Source: Bifidobacterium bombi DSM 19703 (lineage in GTDB: Bacteria; Actinomycetota; Actinomycetes; Actinomycetales; Bifidobacteriaceae). From it: a DNA stretch of 64,000 nt. The notes below the pieces were generated by a model. That model made no database searches. It was given only the letters and a program-made list of their open reading frames with translations, and had not been told where the DNA came from. Positions 1 through 9,193 of this stretch are shown one piece after another. Each line of letters starts with the position of its first letter. Position 1 is the first letter of the stretch. Both the position numbers and the translations under genes were made by a program. The stretch spans positions 1,240,001 through 1,304,000 of the forward strand of contig NZ_ATLK01000001.1 in NCBI RefSeq assembly GCF_000737845.1, in the 5' to 3' direction.

Positions 1-218
1 ACACACCTATCTACTTCGCCGGTAGCGACACTCAACCGGCCGCATTCGTGGAAGTCAACATCAAAGGCAAGGAGAGCAGAAGGGACGAACCCGTATGGGA
101 GAAACTGGCCAGGCAAATCACAACGGCACTTGGCACCACCCTCGCCATCCCCGCGGATCGAATCTATGTCCGCTTCTCAGCCACCGAGGAATGGGGCTGG
201 AACGGGGACCTGCTCTGA
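1..218 (+). CDS. MIF-family tautomerase (3' fragment)
   Basis: The 71 codons visible before the stop at 216-218 end in YVRFSATEEWGWNGDLL, a C-terminus typical of macrophage migration inhibitory factor-like proteins (4-oxalocrotonate tautomerase superfamily). These are small trimeric enzymes that use an N-terminal proline as catalytic base; that residue lies left of the window, so activity cannot be judged. FVEVNIKG and the helix WEKLARQITTALG match the beta-alpha-beta unit of the fold. The gene runs toward fhs and the hairpin at 250-298 separates the two. Family assignment is good; the physiological substrate is unknown. Confidence 0.75.
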   Translation, partial: TPIYFAGSDTQPAAFVEVNIKGKESRRDEPVWEKLARQITTALGTTLAIPADRIYVRFSATEEWGWNGDLL

Positions 219-249
219 GCAGTTGAACCAAGCACGGCGGCCATACCGC

Positions 250-298
250 GGCGAGTCGTCCAAGCCTTCCCTTTGAAGGTCAGGGCGACTCGCGTGTT
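250..298. terminator. Bidirectional terminator-like hairpin
   Basis: GCGAGTCG at 251-258 pairs with CGACTCGC at 286-293, with a second small stem (CCTTC/GAAGG) inside. It lies between two convergent genes and probably ends both transcripts. There is no long T run, so efficiency is uncertain. Confidence 0.55.
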
Positions 299-1924
299 TC
301 ATACGATTTTCGGCATCGGCGTGGTCAGACTCGTGGTAAGGCTGACATGCAGAAGGCCAGCACCGAAATGAGGGTCGACCTTCTTGAGGGTCACGGTGCG
401 CTCCCCCTGCGCAACACGGTCGTCATCGGTCATGGTGGCGGGGGACTTGACCGCGAGGAACGCCAAATCGTCGATATTCACTTCGGCCTGAAGGCAAAGC
501 CTGCGGGCATCTTCCAAGGACTCCTCAAATCCGGGCTTGAGCAATACATGGTTTTCGGACACACCATATGCGCTGGAGGCAAGCCACCTGGCCTCATCCA
601 ATACATCCACGCCCCTATGACTCGTCTTGTCTGCCATCCGGGCCGTTGCCACCGCCGAGGGGGCGGAACTTTCCGCGTGCTGGACTTCGCCAGTGGGGCC
701 GATGCCCAGCACGGATACGAAATCGTCCAGTTGCCCACTCAACGCCAAGCCACCGTCACGGAAGAGGTTGCCTACGATCGGAGTGCGGAAACCAAGCGAA
801 CGGGCGGTCTGCCTCAACGAATCAACCTGACCGTCCTCACCTTCCCACAGATTGATGAGCGGGAAGGTCGGGATGCCTATGCTTTCCAACCGGTTTACAT
901 GGAACGGATAACGCCACTGCAGTTCGGGGTCGTCACGCCAGGTCGAGGCTCGCGTTACGACCACGGCGGCCGCCGGCCATTGAGCCCCATACTCCCGACA
1001 GGCTATGTCGAGCCACTTCTGCGCCCCGGCATCGGCTCCGTACCCGGCTTCCACAACCACAACATCATGCAACGCGCAAGCCATGTCAACCGAAACGAGG
1101 GTGGGAATGCCAAGGGAGACATTGGCGAACGGGCCTCCATGCACATATACCGGTGATCCGTTCACCGTTTCCGTGAGCACCGGTTTGACGGCGTCATGGA
1201 GAATACCGGTGATGCGCCAAAGCTCGATGAACTCTCCGAATCTGACCGGCTTGCCGTCTTTCGTACCGGCCACCATGGCGGCCACTCGCCGGCCAAGTTC
1301 ATCCATGGATCTTGAAAGCACCACAATCTGCATCATTTCGGATGCCGGGGTCAGCACCATGCGCTCAGGAACATCACCCTTGCCGCGATCGACGGCTATC
1401 TGACGCGCCGACCGTGAGGGCACCTCACAAACGCGAGGCACCAGAACCGTGTCGATGATTCCATCGTCTACCGCTTTCTCCGCGAATGACGCAAGCAGGT
1501 TCTGGGCGGCCTCGATGGCGCTCATCTCACCGGTCAAACCCCAATCGACCAGCTCCGGATGCGTCAGTGACGCCTTTCCACCCCCCGAAGCACCGCCCTT
1601 GGAGCCGGCGGCGGTAATGCCCATGCTCGGCTGCCTCAGAACGGCAGCCGCATCCACGCCACGGGCACGCAGGGCGTCGATGAGTGCGATGGTCGTGGTG
1701 GTCTTGCCTTCGCCGCGCGATGCCTTCAACGGCGTATCAGCCGTGACGAGTATGACTCTGCCCTGCTTGCGAGGCTGGCCTGGATCCTTGCGAAGCCGCT
1801 CAAGATAGCCGAATGCGTCCATCTTCTTGACCAGACCATACTGCGTGGTGAATTCATCGATCAGTGCCATGCTTGTTGTTCGTCCTTCATTTGGTTTGAC
1901 GGTATACGATTCATTGTATTGCAT
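299..1924 (-). CDS. fhs: Formate--tetrahydrofolate ligase
   Basis: Makes 10-formyl-THF from formate, THF and ATP in the cytoplasm, feeding one-carbon units to purine synthesis. The 541-residue length suits the family. The nucleotide-binding loop is TPLKASRGEGKTTTT near residue 64, slightly longer than the usual TPAGEGKTTT; LRQPSMG, GGASGGG, THPELVDWGLTGEM and VHGGPFANVSLG, all family signatures, follow. The start at 1924 has AGGTGA about 7 bases upstream; an alternative ATG 18 codons later (1870) would also leave an intact protein. The gene stands alone between a bidirectional hairpin and the dipeptidase gene. Bifidobacteria make formate through pyruvate formate lyase, so this is a plausible route for its re-use. 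Confidence 0.93.
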   Translation of the reverse strand: MQYNESYTVKPNEGRTTSMALIDEFTTQYGLVKKMDAFGYLERLRKDPGQPRKQGRVILVTADTPLKASRGEGKTTTTIALIDALRARGVDAAAVLRQPSMGITAAGSKGGASGGGKASLTHPELVDWGLTGEMSAIEAAQNLLASFAEKAVDDGIIDTVLVPRVCEVPSRSARQIAVDRGKGDVPERMVLTPASEMMQIVVLSRSMDELGRRVAAMVAGTKDGKPVRFGEFIELWRITGILHDAVKPVLTETVNGSPVYVHGGPFANVSLGIPTLVSVDMACALHDVVVVEAGYGADAGAQKWLDIACREYGAQWPAAAVVVTRASTWRDDPELQWRYPFHVNRLESIGIPTFPLINLWEGEDGQVDSLRQTARSLGFRTPIVGNLFRDGGLALSGQLDDFVSVLGIGPTGEVQHAESSAPSAVATARMADKTSHRGVDVLDEARWLASSAYGVSENHVLLKPGFEESLEDARRLCLQAEVNIDDLAFLAVKSPATMTDDDRVAQGERTVTLKKVDPHFGAGLLHVSLTTSLTTPMPKIV

Positions 1925-1990
1925 GAGTAAGTCACCTGCGAATATGTCTCAGCATGAAACCGCATGATACACAGCCATTGCCGGCCACAT

Positions 1991-2025
1991 GTTCCGACCC
2001 GGCAACGATGACACCGGGTCGGAAC
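1991..2025 (-). terminator. Terminator-like inverted repeat after the dipeptidase gene
   Basis: A perfect 12-bp stem, GTTCCGACCCGG (1991-2002) and CCGGGTCGGAAC (2014-2025), just beyond the dipeptidase stop. No T tract follows, so it may stabilise the 3' end rather than terminate by itself. Confidence 0.55.
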
Positions 2026-2036
2026 GGCATTCGACC

Positions 2037-3737
2037 TCAGTTATCGGAACGGTTGAATCCGTTCGACATTTTCATGCTCGCCGTATAAAGCACCGAATCA
2101 AGAAGATCGTCCGTTTCCTTTTTCAGCGCATGGGCCGTCGCCTGGTTGACCTCCGCCAGGGCCTCACGCACTTGGGGGGTACGGGTGGCTTCGATGATGT
2201 CATCAGGCTCCATCGGATCCACATCAGGTTTTTCCTTGGTGTCTCCACTGAACATGGCTTTGAGCAGCGATTTCGCACCATGCCGATCTGCGGGCACATC
2301 CTGGGACTCTGATTGTGACCCATCGGAATTCGGAGTCAAGGTATCAGTGCCGTCATGCGACCGTGCCGAACCCGCGAGCAATCCTGCCACCCGTTCATCA
2401 GCCGCGGATACGAAGGAGTGTCCCATCGCGCCGGTCTTCTCCTGATAACGTTCCACGGCGTTTGCGGTTTCAGCGAACGCCGCGTCGCACAAAGCCGCGA
2501 TGACACGATTGGCCCAGTAATAGTTCTCGGTAGTGACACGAGTGGTGGTCGCCTCCAAGTATTCAGGAGTCGTATCCACATTCGGGAAGAAGGGCATGAG
2601 CGTATTGAACGGATTGGATCCGTAGGCTATCCATTCGATGGCACGGCACGCCTGGGGCCGGTAAGGCCTCATCTGAATCACCGCGAGCTGACTCTGCCTG
2701 TTGATCCCGATGGTGCGGTACATGTGGCGGGTATGTTCGTCCCCTTGATGCCCGTAAGGATCGAATGGAGTTCCCTGGTAATGAGAACTGAGCACATATT
2801 TCACGTCCTCAATGGTGATTTTCCGCTCCGGCTGGCGTGCCCAAGGGATGTCGTTCGACTCAGGGCGATGATCGGCCTCGGAGCCATCCCAAACCTCGTC
2901 GTACGGATTGAGGAAACGCTGCATATACCAGGCGCGAGGGGTGTTGTAGACATGGTCGGAGTCGGAATGCGATCCAAATGCGTCACGGGGGTTGAACGGG
3001 CTGCTTGACTCCACAGACAGGTCAAGGTGGTTGTCTTTGATGAACCGCGCCAAATCGGAGGAGCACATGTGCTCCTCCCGCTCCCCATAGGCATCGTTCA
3101 AATCGAACTCATCGATGCCCAGCTGATTAGGCATGGTGACGTATGCCTCGTCCGGAACCTTCTTGGCGATCCAGTGATGACCACCGACAGTCTCAAGCCA
3201 CCAGATTTCGGATGAATCCGAAAAAGCCACACCGTTCATTTCATAGGTGCCATATCGCTCAAGCAGGGAGCCAAGACGTTCGACGCCTTCACGGGCGGTC
3301 CTGATGTACGGCAGAACGATGGTGAGGAAATCCTCCTCACCGATGCCACCGGGCACCTCGCCCTCATAGTCCCGATCGCCTTCCTTGCCATGGGCGGGCT
3401 TGAGCTCCACGAACGGGTCGGCACCAAGCACGCGCTCGTTGGTGGTAAGCGTTTCGGTGGCGCTCATGGCCACGTTGGCCTCGTTTACCCCTGCCTCGCC
3501 CCATATGCCATCGGACAGATCGGCGTTCGGCAGAGCAGTGTACTGCAACGGATCATCAGGCAAATCGAATTCGACGTGGCTCAGCACGCTGCGGTACCGA
3601 CGCGGCTGGTTCTCCGGCTTGACCACGACGAAACGCTTGGGGTTGAACTCCCCATTCGCCGAATCCTCGTTGCGCGCAATGATGGTGGAGCCATCGTAAC
3701 TCGCGTCTTTCCCGACCAAAATGGTGGTGCATCCCAT
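2037..3737 (-). CDS. pepD: C69-family dipeptidase (PepD type)
   Basis: A dipeptide hydrolase of the Ntn-hydrolase fold. The chosen start (3737) gives [18 protein letters not shown], placing the family's nucleophilic cysteine at residue 3; it is preceded by AAAGGAA. The longer reading from 3821 adds 28 residues with no family features. [19 protein letters not shown], the [15 protein letters not shown] region and the C-terminal [12 protein letters not shown] region are typical. At 566 residues it is somewhat longer than Lactobacillus PepD (about 470): roughly the last 100 residues form an acidic, low-complexity tail not seen in the core family. Cytoplasmic, single-gene unit; it would release amino acids from imported peptides. 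Confidence 0.88.
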   Translation of the reverse strand: MGCTTILVGKDASYDGSTIIARNEDSANGEFNPKRFVVVKPENQPRRYRSVLSHVEFDLPDDPLQYTALPNADLSDGIWGEAGVNEANVAMSATETLTTNERVLGADPFVELKPAHGKEGDRDYEGEVPGGIGEEDFLTIVLPYIRTAREGVERLGSLLERYGTYEMNGVAFSDSSEIWWLETVGGHHWIAKKVPDEAYVTMPNQLGIDEFDLNDAYGEREEHMCSSDLARFIKDNHLDLSVESSSPFNPRDAFGSHSDSDHVYNTPRAWYMQRFLNPYDEVWDGSEADHRPESNDIPWARQPERKITIEDVKYVLSSHYQGTPFDPYGHQGDEHTRHMYRTIGINRQSQLAVIQMRPYRPQACRAIEWIAYGSNPFNTLMPFFPNVDTTPEYLEATTTRVTTENYYWANRVIAALCDAAFAETANAVERYQEKTGAMGHSFVSAADERVAGLLAGSARSHDGTDTLTPNSDGSQSESQDVPADRHGAKSLLKAMFSGDTKEKPDVDPMEPDDIIEATRTPQVREALAEVNQATAHALKKETDDLLDSVLYTASMKMSNGFNRSDN

Positions 3738-3902
3738 GTTTGAATTCCTTTGCTGTGCTTTCTTGTTGTATCGTGCGCCCACGAAATCATGCTGGCGGCA
3801 CATCCCACCCGAATCGCGCAAACCGGACGTACCGGCGCACAGGGGGACGACCGACCGTCCAAGCCCCTTGCCAGGAGGGCAAACCGCAGTCGGCCCGCGT
3901 TT

Positions 3903-4472
3903 TTAGCGCGCAGGCTCAGCCATCAATGTGATTCCGGCCGATTCGAGAACCGAGCCTTCCGATTCGCCGTAGTTGACTATGGCGTGCCGCAGATCATTGA
4001 GCCAAAACCCCTGGGCCAATCCAGGCAACGGACTGGCCGTAGCCCAGACGCTCAATTCGTAGCCATGCGGCTTATCAGGAGGGGTCGGCCCATTATACCG
4101 CATCGTGACGGAAGGATCGGTGGAACCAACGTACTTGCTCGCCGCCGACGTGCGGCCCTGCAGCGCCTCGGGAATCATGGAAGGCAGCTGGCGCGAGAAA
4201 TCCGGAGGAATGGCAAGGGCATGCGAATCGTTGAAATCAAACATCAGCGCCTCGACCGGCATGTTCGCCACACACCAGTGAATCCACTCGAAACCGCACA
4301 CGGGTATCGAGTCGGGGTCGGTGAGCTGCCAGTGCAACCAATGCGACTGCTCCCCCACCGAATCAATGTAAAACGGGAACGACACCACAGGCACGCCGTC
4401 GACCTTGTCTTCTGGAGCGGCCGCACCCGTATACGCGTTCGGTATGATCTTAAAATCCGCTGAAATCCTCAT
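3903..4472 (-). CDS. YbhB/YbcL-type PEBP-family protein
   Basis: A 189-residue phosphatidylethanolamine-binding-protein fold (Raf-kinase-inhibitor-like). The core motifs are present: the region SFPFYIDSVGE, the DPD stretch ending in PVCGFEWIHWCVANMP, MRYNGPTPPDKPHGYELSVWA, and the C-terminal helix WLNDLRHAIVNYG. Bacterial members are cytoplasmic or periplasmic ligand binders of unclear role; no signal peptide is seen. The Shine-Dalgarno GGAGGT abuts the ATG at 4472, an unusually short spacing, so the start may be wrong by a few codons. It lies between the dipeptidase gene and the PTS terminator with no operon partner. Confidence 0.8.
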   Translation of the reverse strand: MRISADFKIIPNAYTGAAAPEDKVDGVPVVSFPFYIDSVGEQSHWLHWQLTDPDSIPVCGFEWIHWCVANMPVEALMFDFNDSHALAIPPDFSRQLPSMIPEALQGRTSAASKYVGSTDPSVTMRYNGPTPPDKPHGYELSVWATASPLPGLAQGFWLNDLRHAIVNYGESEGSVLESAGITLMAEPAR

Positions 4473-4519
4473 ACCTCCGGTACCGCTCGTAACGGTGACG
4501 ATCCACCCGACAGTAACAA

Positions 4520-4551
4520 TAAAAAAACCCGACCCAGGCAGGCGGGTCGGG
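4520..4551 (-). terminator. Rho-independent terminator of the PTS operon
   Basis: On the minus strand CCCGACCC and GGGTCGGG (4551-4544 and 4535-4528) form a stem followed by a run of seven T. It lies downstream of the EIIC stop and fits the end of the ptsI-EIIA-EIIB-EIIC transcript. Confidence 0.8.
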
Positions 4552-4564
4552 AAATGTTACAGAA

Positions 4565-4600
4565 GTCAGGCTGACCTTGCATCCAGCAGGTCAGCCTGAC
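4565..4600. repeat. Perfect 12-bp inverted repeat before the terminator
   Basis: GTCAGGCTGACC (4565-4576) and GGTCAGCCTGAC (4589-4600) are exact complements with a 12-base loop. Standing between the EIIC stop and the T-tailed terminator, it forms a second hairpin in the same 3' end, probably a tandem terminator or an RNA-stabilising element. Confidence 0.6.
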
Positions 4601-4647
4601 ATGATTCATTGTTATAAGAAACCAAAGAACCTTGCCAAGCTGGAACA

Positions 4648-6177
4648 TCAGGCTGTGGCGGTACCAGCCTTCTCCGCCTTCTTGGCTTCGCGGGCGGCGG
4701 CTTTCTCAGCCTTCTCCTGTTCCTTGACGCTCTCGATGAAAGCAGCATGGTCCTTTCCAGGCAGCCAACCCTTGTTGACCACCTTGACCTGCCACAGCCA
4801 AGCGGCGGCAAGGAAGACAAGCGCGAAGACCACCAGGCAGATGGAACCGGTCACCGGGCCCAAGTGGGCGAGGTTGCCGGTGACGATGCCATACCAGTCG
4901 AAATCGCTGTCGCCGAAGGTGGAGTTGGACAGGCCGAAGCTGCCCATGACCTTCATGAGGCATGCGGGAAGGAATGTGATGAGCAGACCGTTGATGAAGG
5001 AACCAACGATCGCACCAATACGACCACCCGTGGCGTTGCCGAACACACCGGCACCGCCACCATCGAAGAAGTGAGGCACCATGCCGGGCAGGATGAGCGC
5101 CAAGCCCCAGACGGGCCCGAGCCAGACGGCGATGATGAGCAATGCCACAAGACCGCCGGCGAAGGAGCCAAGGAAGCCGATGAGCGAAGCGTTGGCGCCG
5201 TAGGGGAAGACGATCGGTACATCAAGCGCGGGCTTGGCACCGGGAACGACCTTGCTGGCGATGCCCTGGAATGCGGGGACAAGCTCGCCCAGGATGATGC
5301 GAACGCCGTAGAGGATGATGCTCACGCCAATGCCGAACTGCAAAGCCTGGGCAAAGGCCGCCATGAAGAAGGCGCCGTAGTCACCAGGGTGCGACGGGAA
5401 GATCTTGAAAGCGACGTTCGCCGGCAGCACAATTGCAGCCCAAATGGCGAAGACAAGGTAAAGGATGACCATAAGCAGCGTGGTAGAGACCATGGAATCA
5501 CGCAGGAAGCTCAAACCCTTCGGGAAGTCGATGTCCTCAGTGGACTTGGACTTCTTGCCGACTGCGGAGCCGACGGCGCCGGAGACCAAGTAGCCAAGGG
5601 AGTTGAAATGACCCATGGAAAGCTTGTCGTCACCGGTCACGCGATTCATGAACGGCTGGGTGAAGGAGGGCATGGCAACCATGATCACAGCCATCAGCAA
5701 TGCTCCAATAAGGATGACGAGCAGCTGATTGCTTCTGCCGAGACCAATGGAAAGCACCAGCGCGAGGAGCGTGGACATGAACACCATATGGTGGCCGGTC
5801 AGGAACACGTACTTCAATGGGGTAAACCGTGCGAGCAGTAGCATGATGATGAAGCTCAGTACGATGATGTAAGCGGATGCTGCACCGAACTGGGTGGATG
5901 CCTGCGCCGTGATGACCTCGTTGGTCGGCACTACGCCTTGCGCGCCCGTGGACTTGAGCACCAGCGTGCCGAAGGGGGCGAGGGCGGCAGTGACCACATT
6001 CGCACCCGCTCCAAGGATGAGGTAGCCCATGGCTGCCTTCAAAGCGCCGGAGATGACCTGGCCGGCACTGCGCTTGAGCGCAATCAGACCGATCGCAGCC
6101 ACGATGCCGATCAGATACGCTGGCACATTCAGAATTTCCTTACTGATGAAATTCAGGACGTCTAATACAACGTTCAT
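4648..6177 (-). CDS. ulaA: PTS EIIC, ascorbate (UlaA/SgaT) class
   Basis: Integral membrane permease of a phosphotransferase system; it moves the sugar while EIIB phosphorylates it. The 509 residues contain about ten hydrophobic segments and stretches characteristic of the UlaA class: LGAGANVVTAAL near residue 56, LTGHHMVFMS, GALLMAVIMVAMPSFTQPF, and FDGGGAGVFGNATGG followed by the GSFINGLLITFLPA segment. The C-terminal tail is charged and rich in KAEKAAAREAKKAEKA. It is the last gene of the unit ptsI-EIIA-EIIB-EIIC. The family is clear; the substrate could be ascorbate or another acidic sugar, since class membership does not fix specificity. Confidence 0.88.
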   Translation of the reverse strand: MNVVLDVLNFISKEILNVPAYLIGIVAAIGLIALKRSAGQVISGALKAAMGYLILGAGANVVTAALAPFGTLVLKSTGAQGVVPTNEVITAQASTQFGAASAYIIVLSFIIMLLLARFTPLKYVFLTGHHMVFMSTLLALVLSIGLGRSNQLLVILIGALLMAVIMVAMPSFTQPFMNRVTGDDKLSMGHFNSLGYLVSGAVGSAVGKKSKSTEDIDFPKGLSFLRDSMVSTTLLMVILYLVFAIWAAIVLPANVAFKIFPSHPGDYGAFFMAAFAQALQFGIGVSIILYGVRIILGELVPAFQGIASKVVPGAKPALDVPIVFPYGANASLIGFLGSFAGGLVALLIIAVWLGPVWGLALILPGMVPHFFDGGGAGVFGNATGGRIGAIVGSFINGLLITFLPACLMKVMGSFGLSNSTFGDSDFDWYGIVTGNLAHLGPVTGSICLVVFALVFLAAAWLWQVKVVNKGWLPGKDHAAFIESVKEQEKAEKAAAREAKKAEKAGTATA

Positions 6178-6320
6178 GTTTTTTCTCTATTCTTCTTGTT
6201 GGATTTTGGGAGCCGGCGACCAAAGCCGACTCCCCAGCCGTCCAGCAACCTTCCCTACATTGAGTGGAACATTGCATATTCGGCCAAAATGGTTTTCAGA
6301 CCGTTCCGTGCTTCGCGCAA

Positions 6321-6593
6321 TCAGTCGTTGTAGCGCTCAAGGATGCCTTTGATCTCATCCTTGTCCATGAAATTCTGGACGGTTTCGACAGGAGTGGTGA
6401 CACCTTCCAGCTCAGGGGCAAGCTGAGGCGAGGTGAGCACCAGATCGTTCATGTTGGCGGTGCCCTTAGCGCTTCCGGCATCGGAAGTGGTGACGGTGAC
6501 ATCCATGCCCAGATCGGCGGACACCTGCTCCACATTTACTTTAAGCAGAACGGACGTACCAATGCCGTTGCCGCACACACACAGAATATTCAT
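6321..6593 (-). CDS. ulaB: PTS EIIB, ascorbate/lactose class
   Basis: A 90-residue cytoplasmic phosphocarrier that takes phosphate from EIIA on a cysteine and passes it to the sugar in EIIC. The N-terminus MNILCVCGNGIGTS has the P-loop-like active site, with Cys7 the expected phosphorylated residue (UlaB has CGSGLGSS at the same place). Size and position between EIIA and EIIC fit. The 143-base gap to EIIC and 133-base gap to EIIA are longer than usual for a tight operon, leaving room for internal promoters or processing sites. Confidence 0.87.
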   Translation of the reverse strand: MNILCVCGNGIGTSVLLKVNVEQVSADLGMDVTVTTSDAGSAKGTANMNDLVLTSPQLAPELEGVTTPVETVQNFMDKDEIKGILERYND

Positions 6594-6726
6594 GTTGATT
6601 TCCTTTCATCGTGGCTACAAGGCACCTCCGGCACCATGCAACCGTTTACTGCAACCACAACCGTGTTATTCAACACGATTCCTCTCAGAGCCTGACATCA
6701 CGACGTCCGACACAGTGGGTGTCTGC

Positions 6727-7176
6727 TCAGCTGTTGAGAATCGCCCGAATCTCTTCCGGGCTCTTCGCAGCGGCGAGCTTACGCGTCTTCTCCGCATCGG
6801 ACAGCGAACCTGCTATCGCCGACATCACCGAAACGTGCTCGTTTTCGTCACGTCCCGCAAGGCCGATGACCAAGGATACCGGATCGTTCGCCTCGTTACC
6901 GAACTTCACCGGCGTGCTGAGCCTGACCCAGCTCAGACCGGTTTCCAGCACCGCGTCGGAGGGACGGGAATGCGCCAATGCAAGGCCCGGCGCAATGACG
7001 ATGTAGGGACCCATCTTTTCGACGGTCTCTATCATCTCGTCCGTATAGGCATCCGTGGTGAACCCCGCGTTCACCAACCCTTGCCCAGCCAAGCGGATGG
7101 CGTCCTTCCAATCCTGTGCAGCCACATCCAGCTGAAAGGCGGAGTCAGGCAAAAACCCATTGATATCAGTAGCCAT
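6727..7176 (-). CDS. ulaC: PTS EIIA, mannitol/fructose-type fold (UlaC-like)
   Basis: A 149-residue EIIA domain accepting phosphate from HPr. PGLALAHSRPSDAV near residue 63 holds the conserved active histidine (His69) of the mannitol/fructose/ascorbate EIIA family; FGNEANDPVSLVIGLAGRDENEH is the usual strand region around the site. Its start has AAAGGAG upstream. It lies 45 bases after ptsI, so it is probably cotranscribed with it, and supplies the link between the general proteins and EIIB/EIIC next door. Confidence 0.87.
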   Translation of the reverse strand: MATDINGFLPDSAFQLDVAAQDWKDAIRLAGQGLVNAGFTTDAYTDEMIETVEKMGPYIVIAPGLALAHSRPSDAVLETGLSWVRLSTPVKFGNEANDPVSLVIGLAGRDENEHVSVMSAIAGSLSDAEKTRKLAAAKSPEEIRAILNS

Positions 7177-7221
7177 TGAAGGCTCCTTTCTTTAAATCCA
7201 TGCCGTTTTGACCGGAACGAA

Positions 7222-8898
7222 TCAGTGTTCGACGCTTTCCTCGAAATTCCACTTGGTTGGGTTGTAGAAGTCCCCGTTCAAAGCCTTCGCAGCCTTCTCC
7301 TTGGCCTCTTCCATCGTGAACTTCGCCAGTTCAGCACGGACATCATCCAAAGCCACAGGTGTCATGGAAAGCGAATTGACGCCGATCCCAGCCAAAACCA
7401 CAGCGAGATCGGGATCGGCGGCCGCTTCGCCGCACACGCCGACGGGCATCCCGTTGGCATTGCCGGCATCGGCGATCATCTTGATGGCACGCAGCACGGC
7501 CGGATGCCAAGCGGTCTGGTAGTTCGCCACGGAACCAAGCGTACGGTCGGCTGCGAGGGTGTACTGCGTCAAATCGTTGGTTCCTATGGACACGAAATCA
7601 GCAACCTTGGCCACCTTGTCGGCCATAAAGGCAATTGACGGCACCTCCGCCATCACACCGACCTTCTTCAGACCCATCGATTTACCAAGCTTGACGAAAT
7701 ACTCCGCTTCATGCTCATCCGCAACCATGGGCATCATGACCCATAGGTCGGCATCCGTCTGAGCATCCGCGGCAGCCAGCGCCTCGAGCTGGTCGGTCAT
7801 GACCTGCATGTGCTCCTTGAGCGTGCGCAGGCCGCGCAAGCCGAGAGCCGGATTCGGCTCGTCCTCAGGTGTGAGGAACGGCAATGGTTTGTCGGCTCCC
7901 GCGTCAAGCATGCGAATGACGACCTTCTTACCCGGGAAACGCGAAAGCAGCTTGGCGTACGCCTCGGTCTGCTCTTTGACGCCAGGTGCCTGTTCATTGC
8001 CCAGGAAGAGGAATTCGGAACGGAACAGACCGACACCCTCGGCACCATACTCCAGCGCCGGATCGGCATCCTCGGGTTTTCCGACGTTCGCCAGAAGCGG
8101 CAGCAAGGTCCCGTCCTTCAATGCACCGGGCTTGCCACGAAGCTCTTTGGCCTTGTCGGCCTGGGCACGCGCGGAATGCGCCTCTTGAATCTCTTCCTCA
8201 CTCGGATCGGCGGTAACCGTGCCTTTTGCGGCGTTGACGATCACCGTTTCGCCGTCTTTGAGTTCCGTGGCCTTAGCCGCGGAGACGACGGCCACCACAC
8301 CACGCGCCCTCGCCAGGATGGCGGTGTGGCTGGTAGGACCTCCCTGGCTGGTGACGATGGCCAGGGTATGCTCCAAATCAAGTCCGGCGGTATCCGCCGG
8401 CGAAAGATCGTCCGCCACGAGCACGAACGGGGTATCGCTGATGGGCAGACCAGGGGCCTGCACTCCCATCAGGTCGGCGATCACACGCTGACCGACGTCG
8501 TGCAGATCCGCTGCGCGCTCGGCCATGTAACCGCCCAATGCAGTAAGCGTCTGTTCAAACGTGGCGAAGCCATCGAAAGTGGCGCGTTCGGCACTCTTAC
8601 CTGATTCAATACCTTGTCTGATGGCATCGGTGAGAGCCGGATCAGCTGCCATCTGAGCCAATGCCTCAAGAATCGGAGCGGCTTGTTGGGCACCTTCGTC
8701 ACCCTGTTGCGCCTCTTGCGAACGGCGATTGAGATCATCACGAACCGACTTCATCGACGCTTCCACTCGTGCCCGCTCGCTCTCCGCACTGATTGATGCG
8801 GCACGGGGCTTATCGTCTGGTTCATCCAGCGGCTGTGCCATGCGGATCACTGGGCCAACCGCAACATTTCTGCCTATGCCTACGCCTGTAATTATCAT
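7222..8898 (-). CDS. ptsI: PTS enzyme I
   Basis: Phosphoenolpyruvate-protein phosphotransferase: autophosphorylates from PEP and passes phosphate to HPr. The start at 8898 (MIITGVGIGRNVAVGP) has GGGAAAGAG upstream; a longer reading from 8955 adds 19 unlikely residues. The phosphorylated histidine is His191 in SQGGPTSHTAILAR; the PEP-binding barrel is marked by LFRSEFLFL, IRMLDAGADKPLP, NPALGLRG and FVSIGTNDLTQYTLAADR, with CGEAAADP near the C-terminus. The 558-residue length is normal. It heads the minus-strand unit with one ascorbate-type EII and is divergent from ptsH, instead of lying in a ptsHI operon. Confidence 0.95.
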   Translation of the reverse strand: MIITGVGIGRNVAVGPVIRMAQPLDEPDDKPRAASISAESERARVEASMKSVRDDLNRRSQEAQQGDEGAQQAAPILEALAQMAADPALTDAIRQGIESGKSAERATFDGFATFEQTLTALGGYMAERAADLHDVGQRVIADLMGVQAPGLPISDTPFVLVADDLSPADTAGLDLEHTLAIVTSQGGPTSHTAILARARGVVAVVSAAKATELKDGETVIVNAAKGTVTADPSEEEIQEAHSARAQADKAKELRGKPGALKDGTLLPLLANVGKPEDADPALEYGAEGVGLFRSEFLFLGNEQAPGVKEQTEAYAKLLSRFPGKKVVIRMLDAGADKPLPFLTPEDEPNPALGLRGLRTLKEHMQVMTDQLEALAAADAQTDADLWVMMPMVADEHEAEYFVKLGKSMGLKKVGVMAEVPSIAFMADKVAKVADFVSIGTNDLTQYTLAADRTLGSVANYQTAWHPAVLRAIKMIADAGNANGMPVGVCGEAAADPDLAVVLAGIGVNSLSMTPVALDDVRAELAKFTMEEAKEKAAKALNGDFYNPTKWNFEESVEH

Positions 8899-9064
8899 AA
8901 CCACTCTTTCCCGACCCATATGCCGAACAGCCGATAGCCGAACGCGAAGCGGCATGCCGATAATCAGGCAAGCCCGTCACCGCGTAACGAACATACGGGT
9001 CTATTGAGAAATCATTTCCATCCACGCCCATTATACACATCAAAGTCGGCACCGCAACTACGGT

Positions 9065-9072
9065 AAACGTTT
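9065..9072. promoter_or_regulatory. Candidate LacI-type operator near the ptsH promoter
   Basis: AAACGTTT, a palindrome of the kind bound by LacI-family regulators, lies 10 bases upstream of the ptsH -35 box and within the ptsI leader. The LacI gene is 550 bases downstream. The same octamer occurs at 28683-28690. Eight bases are little evidence; binding is a guess. Confidence 0.3.
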
Positions 9073-9081
9073 TCTCATTTT

Positions 9082-9110
9082 TTCACGTTCAGTGCCCTGT
9101 ATGCTACAAT
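9082..9110 (+). promoter_or_regulatory. Promoter of ptsH
   Basis: TTCACG (9082-9087) and TACAAT (9105-9110) are separated by 17 bases, a good match to a housekeeping sigma promoter. The predicted transcript would have a leader of about 75 bases before the ptsH ATG at 9194. Confidence 0.55.
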
Positions 9111-9193
9111 ACGAATCGGATAAGGCCGCATTCATCCGACGGATGGGTACCACAACGGCCTCGTCGATCAACTACAAGTATTAAGGAATACCG

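Noticed and set aside
347-1156. 269-codon plus-strand ORF opposite fhs
   Set aside because: Shadow of fhs; the fhs frame has clear family motifs and a ribosome site, the other has none.
4747-5841. 364-codon plus-strand ORF opposite the EIIC gene
   Set aside because: Its composition (Asp/Gly/His-rich) is the usual antisense image of a membrane protein gene.
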